A stretch of 64,000 bases of DNA from CAYRNR01 sp964425605 (GTDB lineage: Bacteria; Myxococcota_A; UBA796; UBA9615; CAYRNR01): the NCBI GenBank assembly GCA_964425605.1, contig CAYRNR010000002.1, positions 62,001 to 126,000 of the forward strand. Reading direction: 5' to 3'. Positions within the stretch are counted from its first letter, which is position 1. Every line of letters begins with the position of its first letter. Shown here piece after piece: positions 1-7,742 of the stretch. The translations under genes were made by a program, and so were the position numbers. The notes beneath the pieces were generated by a model. It did not search any database, had not been told where the DNA came from, and saw only the letters and a list, made by a program, of their open reading frames with translations.

Positions 1-1749
1 ACCCAGCGAGTCCAGCCCGGCCCCGTGGGACGAACACACCGCCGAGCTGTACCCCTTGAGGGAGAGCTCTCGCGCCACGTTGCCTCCGACCGAATTGGGC
101 ACCAGGAAGGGGAAGTGGATCAGGTCCGGCACGTCCAGGCCGTGGCGGCAGATGCTGCCCAGGCAGCGCTCCTCGGCCGTGGTGGGGTAGCGAGCCATCC
201 CCAGGACCAGCCCCACGTCGGTGCGGGCCCTCGGCAGCCCGGAGACGGCCCCCGAGACCAGGGCCTGCTTGGCGGCCAGGATCGCGTACTGGCTGCAGCG
301 GTCCAGGCCGTCCAGGCGCAGACGGGGCTCGACGCGGCGGGGCACGAAGGGGGGGACGAGGGCGGCGTCGCGGCACCTCAGGTCCGACACGTCGTGCCGC
401 TGGACCGGGGCGACGGCTCGACTCGAGGCCCGCAGGCCCTCGCACAGGGGATCGACGCCGAGGCCGAATCCCGAGACCACGCCCAGCCCGGTGATCACCA
501 CGTCGCGCGCCGGCGCGGACGACTGGGCAGCGGCGGGGGGGTCGTCCGAGCCGGTGGCCAGGACAGCGGCGCAGTTGGCCCCGCCGAAGGCGCTGTTGGA
601 CGCCAGGAACCGCGTGGCCTCGGTGGGACGAGGGAGGTTGGGCACGTAATCCAGCGGGCACGCCTCGCGGGCACCCGAGAAGTTCACCGTGGGGGGGAGC
701 TGCCCCTGCTGCAGACACAGCAGGCTCGCGGTGGCCTCGAGGATGCCGGCCGCCCCGAGGGTGTGGCCCAGCTGGGACTTGGTCGAGCTCACCGGCGGGC
801 AGGGATCGAAGAACCGCCCCAGCACGCGGCTCTCGGTCTTGTCGTTGGCCTCGGTGCCCGTGCCGTGGGCGTTGACGTAGCCGATGCTCTGGGGTGCCAC
901 GCCCGCGTCGTCCACCGCGCGCGCCAGGCACAGCGCCAGGCCGTGGCCGCGGGGGTCGGGCAGCGTGGCGTGGTGGGCGTCGTTGCTCAGCCCGTAGCCC
1001 AGGACGAACCCCATGGGCTCGATCCCGCGAGCGAGCGCGCGATCCTCGCGCTCCAGCACCCAGAAACCGGCGCCTTCACCCAGGTTGAGCCCCGTGGGCG
1101 TGGAGAACGGCGCGCAGGGGCTCGCCGAGGTGGTCCGCAGGCGATCGAACCCCGAGAACGTGGTGCGGCTGAACGAGTCGGCGCCCCCCACCAACACCGC
1201 GTCGGCCCGGCCAGCGCGCAGCAGATCCGCGCCGAGGCCGATGGCGTTGGTGCTGGCCGAGCAGGCGGTGACCACCGTGGTGACCGGTCCCCCGACTCCG
1301 AAGCGTCCGGCCACGGTCAACGCCGCGCTGTAGTGCCGCTTGGCCCGCTCGAGATCCCCGTCCAGGGCGCCGGGCTCCTGCCCGTACAGCATCCGGTAGT
1401 GCCTCTCGGCGCTGAGCAGGCCGCCGTTGCAGGTGGCCATCACCAGGGCCAGCCGCTGCGGAGGAGGCGGGTCGCTCTCGAGCAACGCGCTGTCGGAGAC
1501 GGCCTCCGACGCGGCGATCAGGGCCAGCTGGGTGAACCTGTCGAGGGCGTCGTGGTCGCCGCACGACGTCTCCAGGGCGGGCCCTCGAATCTCGCCGCTG
1601 TACCGCCCGACGAAGGGCTCCAGGTCGAACCCCTCCAGCGGGGTCAGGCCGCTGTCCCCGGCCAGCACGGCGCCCGCGAAGGCGTCGCAGCCCACCCCGA
1701 GGGCGCTGATGGCGCCGGCGCCGGTGATGGCCACGCGGGGCGCGGTCAC
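1..1749 (-). CDS. Tandem ketosynthase (KS + CLF-like domain), 3' end cut by window
   Basis: Beta-ketoacyl synthase-fold protein; 583 residues are visible and it runs off the left edge. The GTG start at 1749 overlaps the stop of the upstream gene (GTGA), so the two are translationally coupled. The first KS domain (about residues 4-400) keeps the full triad: Cys163 in TACSAST, His295 in HGTGT and His329 in QLGHTLGAAG. A second KS domain starts near residue 410 (VVITGLGVVSGFGLG). Its nucleophile region reads AVCSSHGAG: Val sits where the catalytic Cys normally is, with a Cys one place later. This resembles a chain-length-factor (KS-beta) partner. The role is inferred to be Claisen condensation on an ACP-bound chain, with the second domain acting structurally. 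Its His region lies outside the window. Confidence 0.85.
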   Translation of the reverse strand, partial: MTAPRVAITGAGAISALGVGCDAFAGAVLAGDSGLTPLEGFDLEPFVGRYSGEIRGPALETSCGDHDALDRFTQLALIAASEAVSDSALLESDPPPPQRLALVMATCNGGLLSAERHYRMLYGQEPGALDGDLERAKRHYSAALTVAGRFGVGGPVTTVVTACSASTNAIGLGADLLRAGRADAVLVGGADSFSRTTFSGFDRLRTTSASPCAPFSTPTGLNLGEGAGFWVLEREDRALARGIEPMGFVLGYGLSNDAHHATLPDPRGHGLALCLARAVDDAGVAPQSIGYVNAHGTGTEANDKTESRVLGRFFDPCPPVSSTKSQLGHTLGAAGILEATASLLCLQQGQLPPTVNFSGAREACPLDYVPNLPRPTEATRFLASNSAFGGANCAAVLATGSDDPPAAAQSSAPARDVVITGLGVVSGFGLGVDPLCEGLRASSRAVAPVQRHDVSDLRCRDAALVPPFVPRRVEPRLRLDGLDRCSQYAILAAKQALVSGAVSGLPRARTDVGLVLGMARYPTTAEERCLGSICRHGLDVPDLIHFPFLVPNSVGGNVARELSLKGYSSAVCSSHGAGLDSLG

Positions 1750-4121
1750 ACCCGCTCCAGCACGGCGGCGTGGTTGTAGCCCATGGCCGACGTCCCCAGG
1801 ACCAGGGCCCGGGTCCCCGGGCCGCACTCCGGCCAGACGTCCCCGCCCAGCCACGCGGCCACGGCCAGCGTCGCGCTCGCAGCCTCGGCGTACCCCGTGG
1901 CGCCCACGCAGTGCAGCGCGGTGGGAGCCCCGGCCCCGAACACCCTGGCCGCGGCGTCGCGCTCGCGGCGGTCGAACTCGTTGCCCATGGGCGCCGAGAG
2001 GATGGCCCCCACGTCGCCCGGGGTGCAGCCGCCGCGCCGCAGGGCCGTCCGCGCGGCGTCCACCAGGCCGTCGACCCCGGCGGAGCCCTCGACGAAGGGC
2101 CCCGGATCGTAGGTCGAGGCCCAGCCCAGCACGCGCGCGAGCACGCGTGCGCCGCGGTCCGCTGCGGTCCCCGCGTCCTCCAGCACCAGCATCGCCGCGC
2201 CCTCCCCCAGCACGCGCCGCTGCCCGGGCAGGCCGCCCACGCTCGTCTCCTCCTCGGCCCCGCGGGCGAGGTATCCGACGCGGTCGTAGTTCTTGAAGTA
2301 CCTCCCGAACACCTCGTCCGCGCCGCCCGCGACCAGGCTCGACACGTGCCCGAGGCGGATGGCCTCGGCCCCCACGAGGGCCGCGGCCAGGCCGGCCTGG
2401 TGCCCCGACGCCACCGTGGCTCTGTATCCCTTGAGGTACAGCGCCCGCGAGACGTGTCCGGCCGTGGCGCTGGCGATGATCTCGGAGAAGCTGCCCACGT
2501 GGGGCACGTGATCGGCGGTGCCCCAGACGCTCTCCATCAGCGCCTCCTCGCTGGGGCCCACGAACACGCCCAGCGTCACGCCCACCGCCTCGAGGGCGCG
2601 CGGGTGCATGCGGAACCCCGCGGACTGCAGCGCCTCCTGGGCGGCCACCGTCGCGAAGCGGCCCAGGGGGTTCATGCTGCCCAGATCGAGGCGCCGGGCG
2701 TGGCGGCGCAGGTCGACATCGCCGAGCAGGCCCGCGCGATGGGAGCGGCAGTCCGAGGTGTCGAAGCGGGAGATGCGGCGCACGCCGGTGCGGCCCTCGG
2801 CGACGGCCTCGGCCAGGGGCTGGATCCCCACGCCCAGGGCGGACACGGCCCCCGCGCCGGTGATCACCACCTCGCGGGGCTCGGGCAGCGCGGACGGCTC
2901 GCCGCGCGTGCCCACCACCACCGCGGCGTTGTTCCCCCCGAAGGCGAGGTTGCTCGACAGCAAGGCGCTGCCGTCGGTGGGGCGCGCCTCGTTGGCGACC
3001 AGGTCCAGCTCACAGCCGGGGCGTGGTCGCTCCGCCCGCAGGGTGGGCGGCACGAACCCCTCGGCCATGGACAGCAGCGAGGCGCTCGCCTCGAGGATAC
3101 CCGCCGCGCCGAGGCAGTGGCCGTGCATGGACTTGGTGGAGGTGGTGGGGATACCGGGCGCGAGCCGGGAGATGGCGTGGGACTCGGCCCGGTCGTTGCC
3201 CGCGGTCCCGGTACCGTGGGCGTTGATCGAGGCCAGCTGCCCGGGCGCCACGCCGGCCCGGTCGAGGGCGGCCGCCATGGCCCGGTGGGCGCCCTCCCCC
3301 TTCGGGGACGGGGAGGTGGGGTGGTACGCGTCGCTGGACAGGCCGTACCCGAGGAGCTCGCCGTGCACCTTCGCGCCCCGGGCCCCGGCCCGATCCCGCT
3401 CCTCCACCACCCAGAACCCAGCGCCCTCGCCCAGGTTCATGCCGTACTGCTCGGGGCTGCCGGTGAAGGGCGTGCACAGGTCCGTCGCGGTGGCGCGCAC
3501 GCCGCAGAACCCCGACACGGTGGTCAGGCACAGGGTGTCCGAGCCGCCCACGAGCACCACGTCGGCCCGATCCGCCTGGATCAGGTCCAGGGCGACGCCC
3601 AGCGCCGTGGTGGACGACGCGCACGCCGTGGTCACCACGTGGGTGGGGCCACCCACGCGCAACACGTTGCCCAGGGCCCGGCCGATGGCGAAGTAGCGGA
3701 ACAGCAGGTTCATCCGCGCGTCGAGCTCGCCCGGCTCCAGATCGAACAGCTGCCTGTAGAGGCGCTCGGCGGTGCGCAGCCCCCCGTTGCAGGTCCCCAC
3801 CACCAGCGCCACGCGGCGATCACAACCCCAGTCGTCGCCGAGTCCGGCGTCGGCCAGGGCCTGGCGCGCCGCAGCGATGGCCATCCAGACGTAGGGGTCG
3901 TCGTACTCGGCGACCTCCTCTGCCGACAACCCGTCCAGCGGCTCGAACCCCTGCAGCTCGGCCGCGACCTGGCAGCGGAACATGGACGCGTCGAAGGCGC
4001 GTATGGGGCCGATGCCGCAGCGGCCCTCGCGCAGGGACTGCACGAAGGTGGACGCATCCAGGCCGATGGGACTGATGGTCCCTATGCCCGTGATGGCAGC
4101 TCGGCGCGGTGTGGCGTTCAT
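1746..4121 (-). CDS. Fused ketosynthase / chain-length-factor-like protein
   Basis: 791 residues made of two KS-fold halves. The N-terminal half (about 5-410) has intact condensing residues: Cys167 in TTACASS, His302 in NAHGTGT and His335 in GHCLGAAG. The C-terminal half (about 415-791, from VVITGAGAVSALGVG) has ATVASGHQAG at the nucleophile position, with no Cys, and LSAPMGNEFD where HGTGT should be, so both catalytic groups are gone. This is the pattern of type II PKS KS-alpha/CLF pairs, here on one chain. It is first in a leftward operon with a paralogous KS-KS gene and diverges from an ACP operon. Substrate and chain length cannot be read from sequence. It could instead belong to an aryl-polyene-like or special-lipid pathway. 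Confidence 0.88.
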   Translation of the reverse strand: MNATPRRAAITGIGTISPIGLDASTFVQSLREGRCGIGPIRAFDASMFRCQVAAELQGFEPLDGLSAEEVAEYDDPYVWMAIAAARQALADAGLGDDWGCDRRVALVVGTCNGGLRTAERLYRQLFDLEPGELDARMNLLFRYFAIGRALGNVLRVGGPTHVVTTACASSTTALGVALDLIQADRADVVLVGGSDTLCLTTVSGFCGVRATATDLCTPFTGSPEQYGMNLGEGAGFWVVEERDRAGARGAKVHGELLGYGLSSDAYHPTSPSPKGEGAHRAMAAALDRAGVAPGQLASINAHGTGTAGNDRAESHAISRLAPGIPTTSTKSMHGHCLGAAGILEASASLLSMAEGFVPPTLRAERPRPGCELDLVANEARPTDGSALLSSNLAFGGNNAAVVVGTRGEPSALPEPREVVITGAGAVSALGVGIQPLAEAVAEGRTGVRRISRFDTSDCRSHRAGLLGDVDLRRHARRLDLGSMNPLGRFATVAAQEALQSAGFRMHPRALEAVGVTLGVFVGPSEEALMESVWGTADHVPHVGSFSEIIASATAGHVSRALYLKGYRATVASGHQAGLAAALVGAEAIRLGHVSSLVAGGADEVFGRYFKNYDRVGYLARGAEEETSVGGLPGQRRVLGEGAAMLVLEDAGTAADRGARVLARVLGWASTYDPGPFVEGSAGVDGLVDAARTALRRGGCTPGDVGAILSAPMGNEFDRRERDAAARVFGAGAPTALHCVGATGYAEAASATLAVAAWLGGDVWPECGPGTRALVLGTSAMGYNHAAVLERV

Positions 4122-4191
4122 GGTGCTGGTGGGGCCTTCGTGGGTGATCGGGGGAACCTACCACCGCACCCAGGCGACCTCAAGCGTGCGC

Positions 4192-4230
4192 GCGGGCGAG
4201 CTTTAAAGCCCGCCTGCGTCGTGGTAGAGT
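4192..4230 (+). promoter_or_regulatory. Candidate promoter/operator between the divergent KS and ACP operons
   Basis: This 170-base intergenic region contains an inverted repeat GCGGGC (4192-4197) / GCCCGC (4208-4213) enclosing the 10-bp palindrome GCTTTAAAGC (4200-4209). TTTAAA (4202-4207) and TAGAGT (4225-4230) are 17 bases apart and could be a weak -35/-10 pair for the ACP operon. A regulator binding the palindrome could control both directions. This is inference from sequence shape only. Confidence 0.35.
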
Positions 4231-4291
4231 CCTGCGGTTTTGCGCCCAGGCGTCCCGAGGGGGGCCGGCCCGGACGCACCGGGAACCGACG

Positions 4292-4585
4292 ATGAGAGAT
4301 TCGACGATCAAGACCATCGAGGAACGCGCCGAGCTGCTCGGGCGCGTCAAGCGGGGGCTGATCACCCGCCTGTCGCTGCCCTTCGAGGAGGCGGACCTCC
4401 ACGACGACATCTCGCTGCTGGGTTCCGGCCTGGGCCTCGACTCCCTGGACGCCCTCGAGGTGATCCTCGGCCTGGAGCAGGAGTTCGGCGTGAAGGTGGC
4501 CGAGGACAACGTCTCGGTGCTCCGTTCCATCAACTCGGTGGTGGACTACCTGCTCGAGGAGCGGGCGGCGGGGAGGATCCAGTGA
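4292..4585 (+). CDS. Acyl carrier protein
   Basis: Small acidic carrier protein of 97 residues. The phosphopantetheine attachment Ser51 sits in GLGLDSLDALE, the canonical DSL motif at the start of helix II, followed by the typical ILGLEQEFGV segment. It is slightly longer than housekeeping AcpP (about 78 residues), with an N-terminal extension of about 15 residues. It is first in the rightward operon, and its stop codon overlaps the GTG start of the next gene. It presumably carries the chain for the divergent fused ketosynthases. Context argues for a dedicated carrier, because KS, thioesterase, ketoreductase and acyltransferase all lie beside it. Confidence 0.93.
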   Translation: MRDSTIKTIEERAELLGRVKRGLITRLSLPFEEADLHDDISLLGSGLGLDSLDALEVILGLEQEFGVKVAEDNVSVLRSINSVVDYLLEERAAGRIQ

Positions 4586-5601
4586 CCTCCGACGTCCTGC
4601 CCAACGGGGCCGAGCAGTACCGGCGTATCCGCGAGGCCGTCGGCATCACCGACGTCTCGTCCACCCTGATGTTCCTCGCCGAGGGCGAGGATCCCTTCTT
4701 CGAGCTGGACGATCTCCTGGCCGGCAACGTGGCCAACCTGCGCTACGGCCGGGTGCTGCACACCTTCCTCGCCGACGACGCCGGCCGCCTGTGCGCGGAC
4801 GTGTACGTGGCCACCAACGACGAGGAGATCATCGTGCTGTGCGAGGCCTGCGTCCCCGACGAGCAGGTCGTCCGGATGCTGTCCGCCGCGCCCAGCCTGA
4901 AGCCGGCCAACGATCGGTTCGCCCTGCTCTCCGTGGACGGGCCCGCGGCCTGGGCGATCCCCGCGCAGCTGCTGAGCCGCGACACCCTGGGCATGCCCTA
5001 CCTGTCGGTGGAGACCCACCCCCTCGACGCCGTGGACGTGCGGCTGCTGCGGGCGGGGAAGACCGGCGAGTTCGGCTACCTCGCCATGGTGCCCCGGGAC
5101 GACGTGGGCGCGGTCCAGGACCGCTTCACCGAGGTCGCCCTCGAGCACGGCGGCGGCGTCTGTGGTCCCGACGTCCACCACCAGCTGCGCCTCGACGGCC
5201 GGTTCTTCAACGTCCACCGCGAGGGTCGCTCCGTGGGCGATCCGCTCCAGCTGGGCCTGCAGTGGATGATCGACTTCGGCAAGGAACGGTTCTCGGGCCG
5301 CGACGCCATCTTGGAGCGCCGCGCTGCAGGGGTGTCCCGCCGCACGGTCGGCGTACAGCTCGCCGAGGGAGTGCGCGGCGTCGGGCCCGGGGCCACCGTG
5401 ACCTGCGACGGTGAGGTCGCCGGCGAGGTGATCACCGGCGGGTACTCGTACACGCTGGACCGGGAGCTGTGCCTGGCCCTGCTGGACGCCGAGGTGGCGT
5501 ACGCGGGGCTGGATCTGCAGGTGGGCGGTCTCGACGCCCGCTCCATCTCCATGCCGCCGTTCCTCCCCCGCAGCCTGTCGGTCAAGCTCGAAGAGGTCTG
5601 A
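4582..5601 (+). CDS. GcvT-like aminomethyltransferase/folate-binding protein in PKS/FAS operon
   Basis: 339-residue protein of the GcvT/DmdA/YgfZ tetrahydrofolate-binding family. The start resembles T-protein (YRRIREAVGITDVS), then comes the TFLADDAGRLCADVYVA segment equivalent to the folate/substrate-site strand, and a C-terminal GcvT_C barrel from about residue 255 (SRRTVGVQL). The GTG start overlaps the ACP stop (GTGA), so it is translationally coupled. No other glycine-cleavage gene (P, H or L protein) is nearby. A role in ordinary glycine cleavage is therefore unlikely. A folate-dependent C1 step or a YgfZ-like Fe-S maintenance role in this pathway is possible. Only one of the two adjacent acidic residues usual at the active site (DD in T-protein) appears kept (CADV). 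Family is clear; function is not. Confidence 0.75.
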   Translation: MTSDVLPNGAEQYRRIREAVGITDVSSTLMFLAEGEDPFFELDDLLAGNVANLRYGRVLHTFLADDAGRLCADVYVATNDEEIIVLCEACVPDEQVVRMLSAAPSLKPANDRFALLSVDGPAAWAIPAQLLSRDTLGMPYLSVETHPLDAVDVRLLRAGKTGEFGYLAMVPRDDVGAVQDRFTEVALEHGGGVCGPDVHHQLRLDGRFFNVHREGRSVGDPLQLGLQWMIDFGKERFSGRDAILERRAAGVSRRTVGVQLAEGVRGVGPGATVTCDGEVAGEVITGGYSYTLDRELCLALLDAEVAYAGLDLQVGGLDARSISMPPFLPRSLSVKLEEV

Positions 5602-5617
5602 GGAGGGGTGTGACCCC

Positions 5618-6067
5618 ATGGAACGAGAGATCCGACGAATCCGCCGCTTCTCCGTTCACTTCGACGAGACCGACATGCTCGGCGTGGTTCACAACGCCGT
5701 GTACTACCGCTGGTTCGAGCGCGGCAGGATGGAGCTCATCGGCGAGTTCCTCCAGGCCCGCACGCCCGCCGACACCGAGATGGCCGCCCCCGTGGTGCAC
5801 AGCGAGTGCGACTACAAGAACCCGGCGCGGTACGGCGACGAACTGGTCCTGGTGACGCGGATGCCGTTTCGCGAGCCCTACCTGGGCCGCATTCGCTTCC
5901 TCCACGAGATCTCCAACGCCCGCACCAAGCAGCTCGTGGCCACCGGCGAGACCGAGGTCACGCTGGTGTACTGGGCCAGCGGCAAGCTGGCGCGCGAGAT
6001 CCCCGAACCCATCCTCGAGCGGCTGCGGGCCATGGCGTCGGGGCCCTCGAAAGGCGAGCGCCGATGA
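5618..6067 (+). CDS. 4HBT hot-dog acyl thioesterase (YbgC/FadM-like)
   Basis: 149 residues with a hot-dog thioesterase fold. The catalytic segment near the N terminus reads DETDMLGVVHNAVYYRWFER, matching the conserved D-x3-GVVHxxxYxxW block of 4-hydroxybenzoyl-CoA thioesterase relatives. GAGGGG lies 10-14 bases before the ATG. The stop overlaps the next start (ATGA). In this operon it probably hydrolyses the finished acyl chain from the ACP or from CoA. I considered a FabZ-like dehydratase, but the sequence lacks the FabZ His and Glu helix motif and fits the thioesterase branch. Confidence 0.85.
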   Translation: MEREIRRIRRFSVHFDETDMLGVVHNAVYYRWFERGRMELIGEFLQARTPADTEMAAPVVHSECDYKNPARYGDELVLVTRMPFREPYLGRIRFLHEISNARTKQLVATGETEVTLVYWASGKLAREIPEPILERLRAMASGPSKGERR

Positions 6068-6798
6068 CGTCCGCGCTGCGAGACAAGGTGGGCGTGATCA
6101 CCGGCGGGAGCCGCGGCATCGGCCGGGCCATGGTGGAGCTGTTCACCGCCGAGGGGGCGCGCGTCCACTTCACCTACGTCAAGAACGAGGAAGCGGCCGG
6201 TGAGGTCGCCGGCGGCGCATCCTTGCGATGCGACGGCCGCGACCGCGAGGCCGTGGCCGAGGCGGCCGACCGCATCGTCGCCGACGAGGGGCGCATCGAC
6301 TTCCTGGTCAACAACGCCTCCATCTCGTCCAACGCCTACTTCGCCATGCACGATCCCGCCGACTGGGAGCGGGTGATGCGCTGCAACGTGGACGGCTGCT
6401 ACCACTGGGCCCGCGCCGTGGTGCGGCCGATGATGATCCAGCAGACCGGCGCCATCTTGAACCTCGCGTCGGTGTCCGGCCTCGCCGGCGTGGCGGGCCA
6501 GACCGCGTACAGCGCGTCCAAGGGCGCCATCCTGGCGTTTTCGCGCGCCCTGGCGGCCGAGGTGGGCGCCAAGGGCATCCGCGTCAACGCTCTGGCGCCG
6601 GGGCTGGTGGACACGGACATGACCGCGGTCATCCCGCGCCGCCTCCGCCGCGACTACACCGATCGCATCCTGATGAAGCGCTTCGGCGAGCCAGACGAGA
6701 TCGCCCGGGCCGCCCTGTTCCTGGTCTCCGACGCGGCCTCCTACATCACGGGGCAGACGCTGGTGGTGGACGGCGGCCTGACCTCGGTGGTCACGTGA
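6064..6798 (+). CDS. FabG-like 3-oxoacyl-ACP reductase (SDR)
   Basis: 244-residue classical short-chain dehydrogenase. It has the nucleotide-binding TGGSRGIG at about residues 14-21, NNAS near residue 87, a catalytic Ser in LASVSG, YSASK as the Tyr/Lys pair, and the C-terminal signature FLVSDAASYITGQTLVVDGG typical of FabG. The start overlaps the thioesterase stop by four bases, and its own stop overlaps the FabD-like start. It likely reduces the beta-ketoacyl-ACP made by the fused ketosynthases, using NADPH. No dehydratase or enoyl reductase is present in the visible part of the locus. Confidence 0.88.
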   Translation: MTSALRDKVGVITGGSRGIGRAMVELFTAEGARVHFTYVKNEEAAGEVAGGASLRCDGRDREAVAEAADRIVADEGRIDFLVNNASISSNAYFAMHDPADWERVMRCNVDGCYHWARAVVRPMMIQQTGAILNLASVSGLAGVAGQTAYSASKGAILAFSRALAAEVGAKGIRVNALAPGLVDTDMTAVIPRRLRRDYTDRILMKRFGEPDEIARAALFLVSDAASYITGQTLVVDGGLTSVVT

Positions 6799-7736
6799 CC
6801 CGGATCGCGTTTCTGTTCCCCGGCCAGGGGTCCCAGCAGGTGGGGATGGGCCGGGACCTGGTCGAGGCGCTGCCCGAGGCCCGCGAGCTGTTCGACGCGG
6901 CCAGCGAATTCACCGGCACCGATGTCCTGCGAACCTGCGTCCGCGGGCCCATGGCCCGGCTCTCGCGCACCGACGTGTTGCAGCCGGCCCTGGCCGCCGT
7001 GAGCCTGTCGTGCACCCTGTGGCTGCGCAGCCGCGGGGTGGAACCCGCTGCGGCGGCCGGACACTCGGTGGGGGAGCTGGGCGCCCTGGCCACGGCAGGT
7101 GCCCTGAGCCCCATCGCCGCGGTGCGGGCCGCGGCCGCGCGGGGGCGCGCCATGAACGAGGCAGCTCGAACGAACCCGGGCGTGATGCTCGCGGTGAGCG
7201 GCCTCGCCACCGACGACGTCGAGGGCCTGCTCGACGGCGTCCTCCCCCCCGACGCCGCCGGCATCGCCGCGTACAACGCTCCGGACCAGCTGGTGCTCTC
7301 CGGGACCGAGCGTGCCCTGCTGCCGGCGCGTCGAGCGTTGCTGGCCCGAGGGGCGCGCGTGACACCGCTGCAGGTCTCGGGCGCCTGGCACTGCGCCCTG
7401 ATGGCGCCAGCCCAGCAGGGCTACGCTCGGGCCCTCGACGCGACCGACATCACCTCCCCCACCCTGCCGGTGCCCTCCAACGCCACGGGCGTGGTGTTCG
7501 GCGGACCGGCCGCGATCCGCGAACAGCTCGTGGACCAGCTCCTGCGCCCGGTGCGGTGGTCCGACGCCGTGCGGTCCCTCATCGACGCGGGCGTCGATGG
7601 TTTCGTGGAGCTCGGACCGGGGACGGTCCTGCGCGGGCTGCTGCGGCGCGTCCACCCCGATCCCACCGCCTACCGCGTGTTCAGCGCCGGCGACGTCAGG
7701 ACGTTGCAGCGGGTCGTGGACGAGCTGGGGAGCTAA
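6795..7736 (+). CDS. Malonyl-CoA:ACP transacylase (FabD family)
   Basis: 313 residues, normal FabD length. Conserved features are FPGQGSQ at residues 8-14 (oxyanion Gln), nucleophile Ser91 in GHSVGE, catalytic His199 in VSGAWHC, and an Asn/Gln block near NAPDQLVLSG. It loads malonyl units onto the ACP encoded at 4292-4585. It is the last gene of the coupled operon, with a GTG start overlapping the reductase stop, and lies 6 bases from the convergent EAL gene. The usual selectivity Arg should lie in the GRAMNEA region. A dedicated acyltransferase supports a self-contained pathway. Confidence 0.88.
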   Translation: MTRIAFLFPGQGSQQVGMGRDLVEALPEARELFDAASEFTGTDVLRTCVRGPMARLSRTDVLQPALAAVSLSCTLWLRSRGVEPAAAAGHSVGELGALATAGALSPIAAVRAAAARGRAMNEAARTNPGVMLAVSGLATDDVEGLLDGVLPPDAAGIAAYNAPDQLVLSGTERALLPARRALLARGARVTPLQVSGAWHCALMAPAQQGYARALDATDITSPTLPVPSNATGVVFGGPAAIREQLVDQLLRPVRWSDAVRSLIDAGVDGFVELGPGTVLRGLLRRVHPDPTAYRVFSAGDVRTLQRVVDELGS

Positions 7737-7742
7737 AGGCGT

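Noticed and set aside
25..1779. Long plus-strand reading frame opposite the first ketosynthase gene
   Set aside because: Its protein is Arg/Gly/Ala/Gln-rich without motifs; the minus strand encodes a clear KS with all active-site residues. It is a GC-rich antisense shadow.
5618..6067. FabZ-like dehydratase in the synthase operon
   Set aside because: The catalytic block fits 4-hydroxybenzoyl-CoA thioesterase relatives, not the FabZ His/Glu arrangement.
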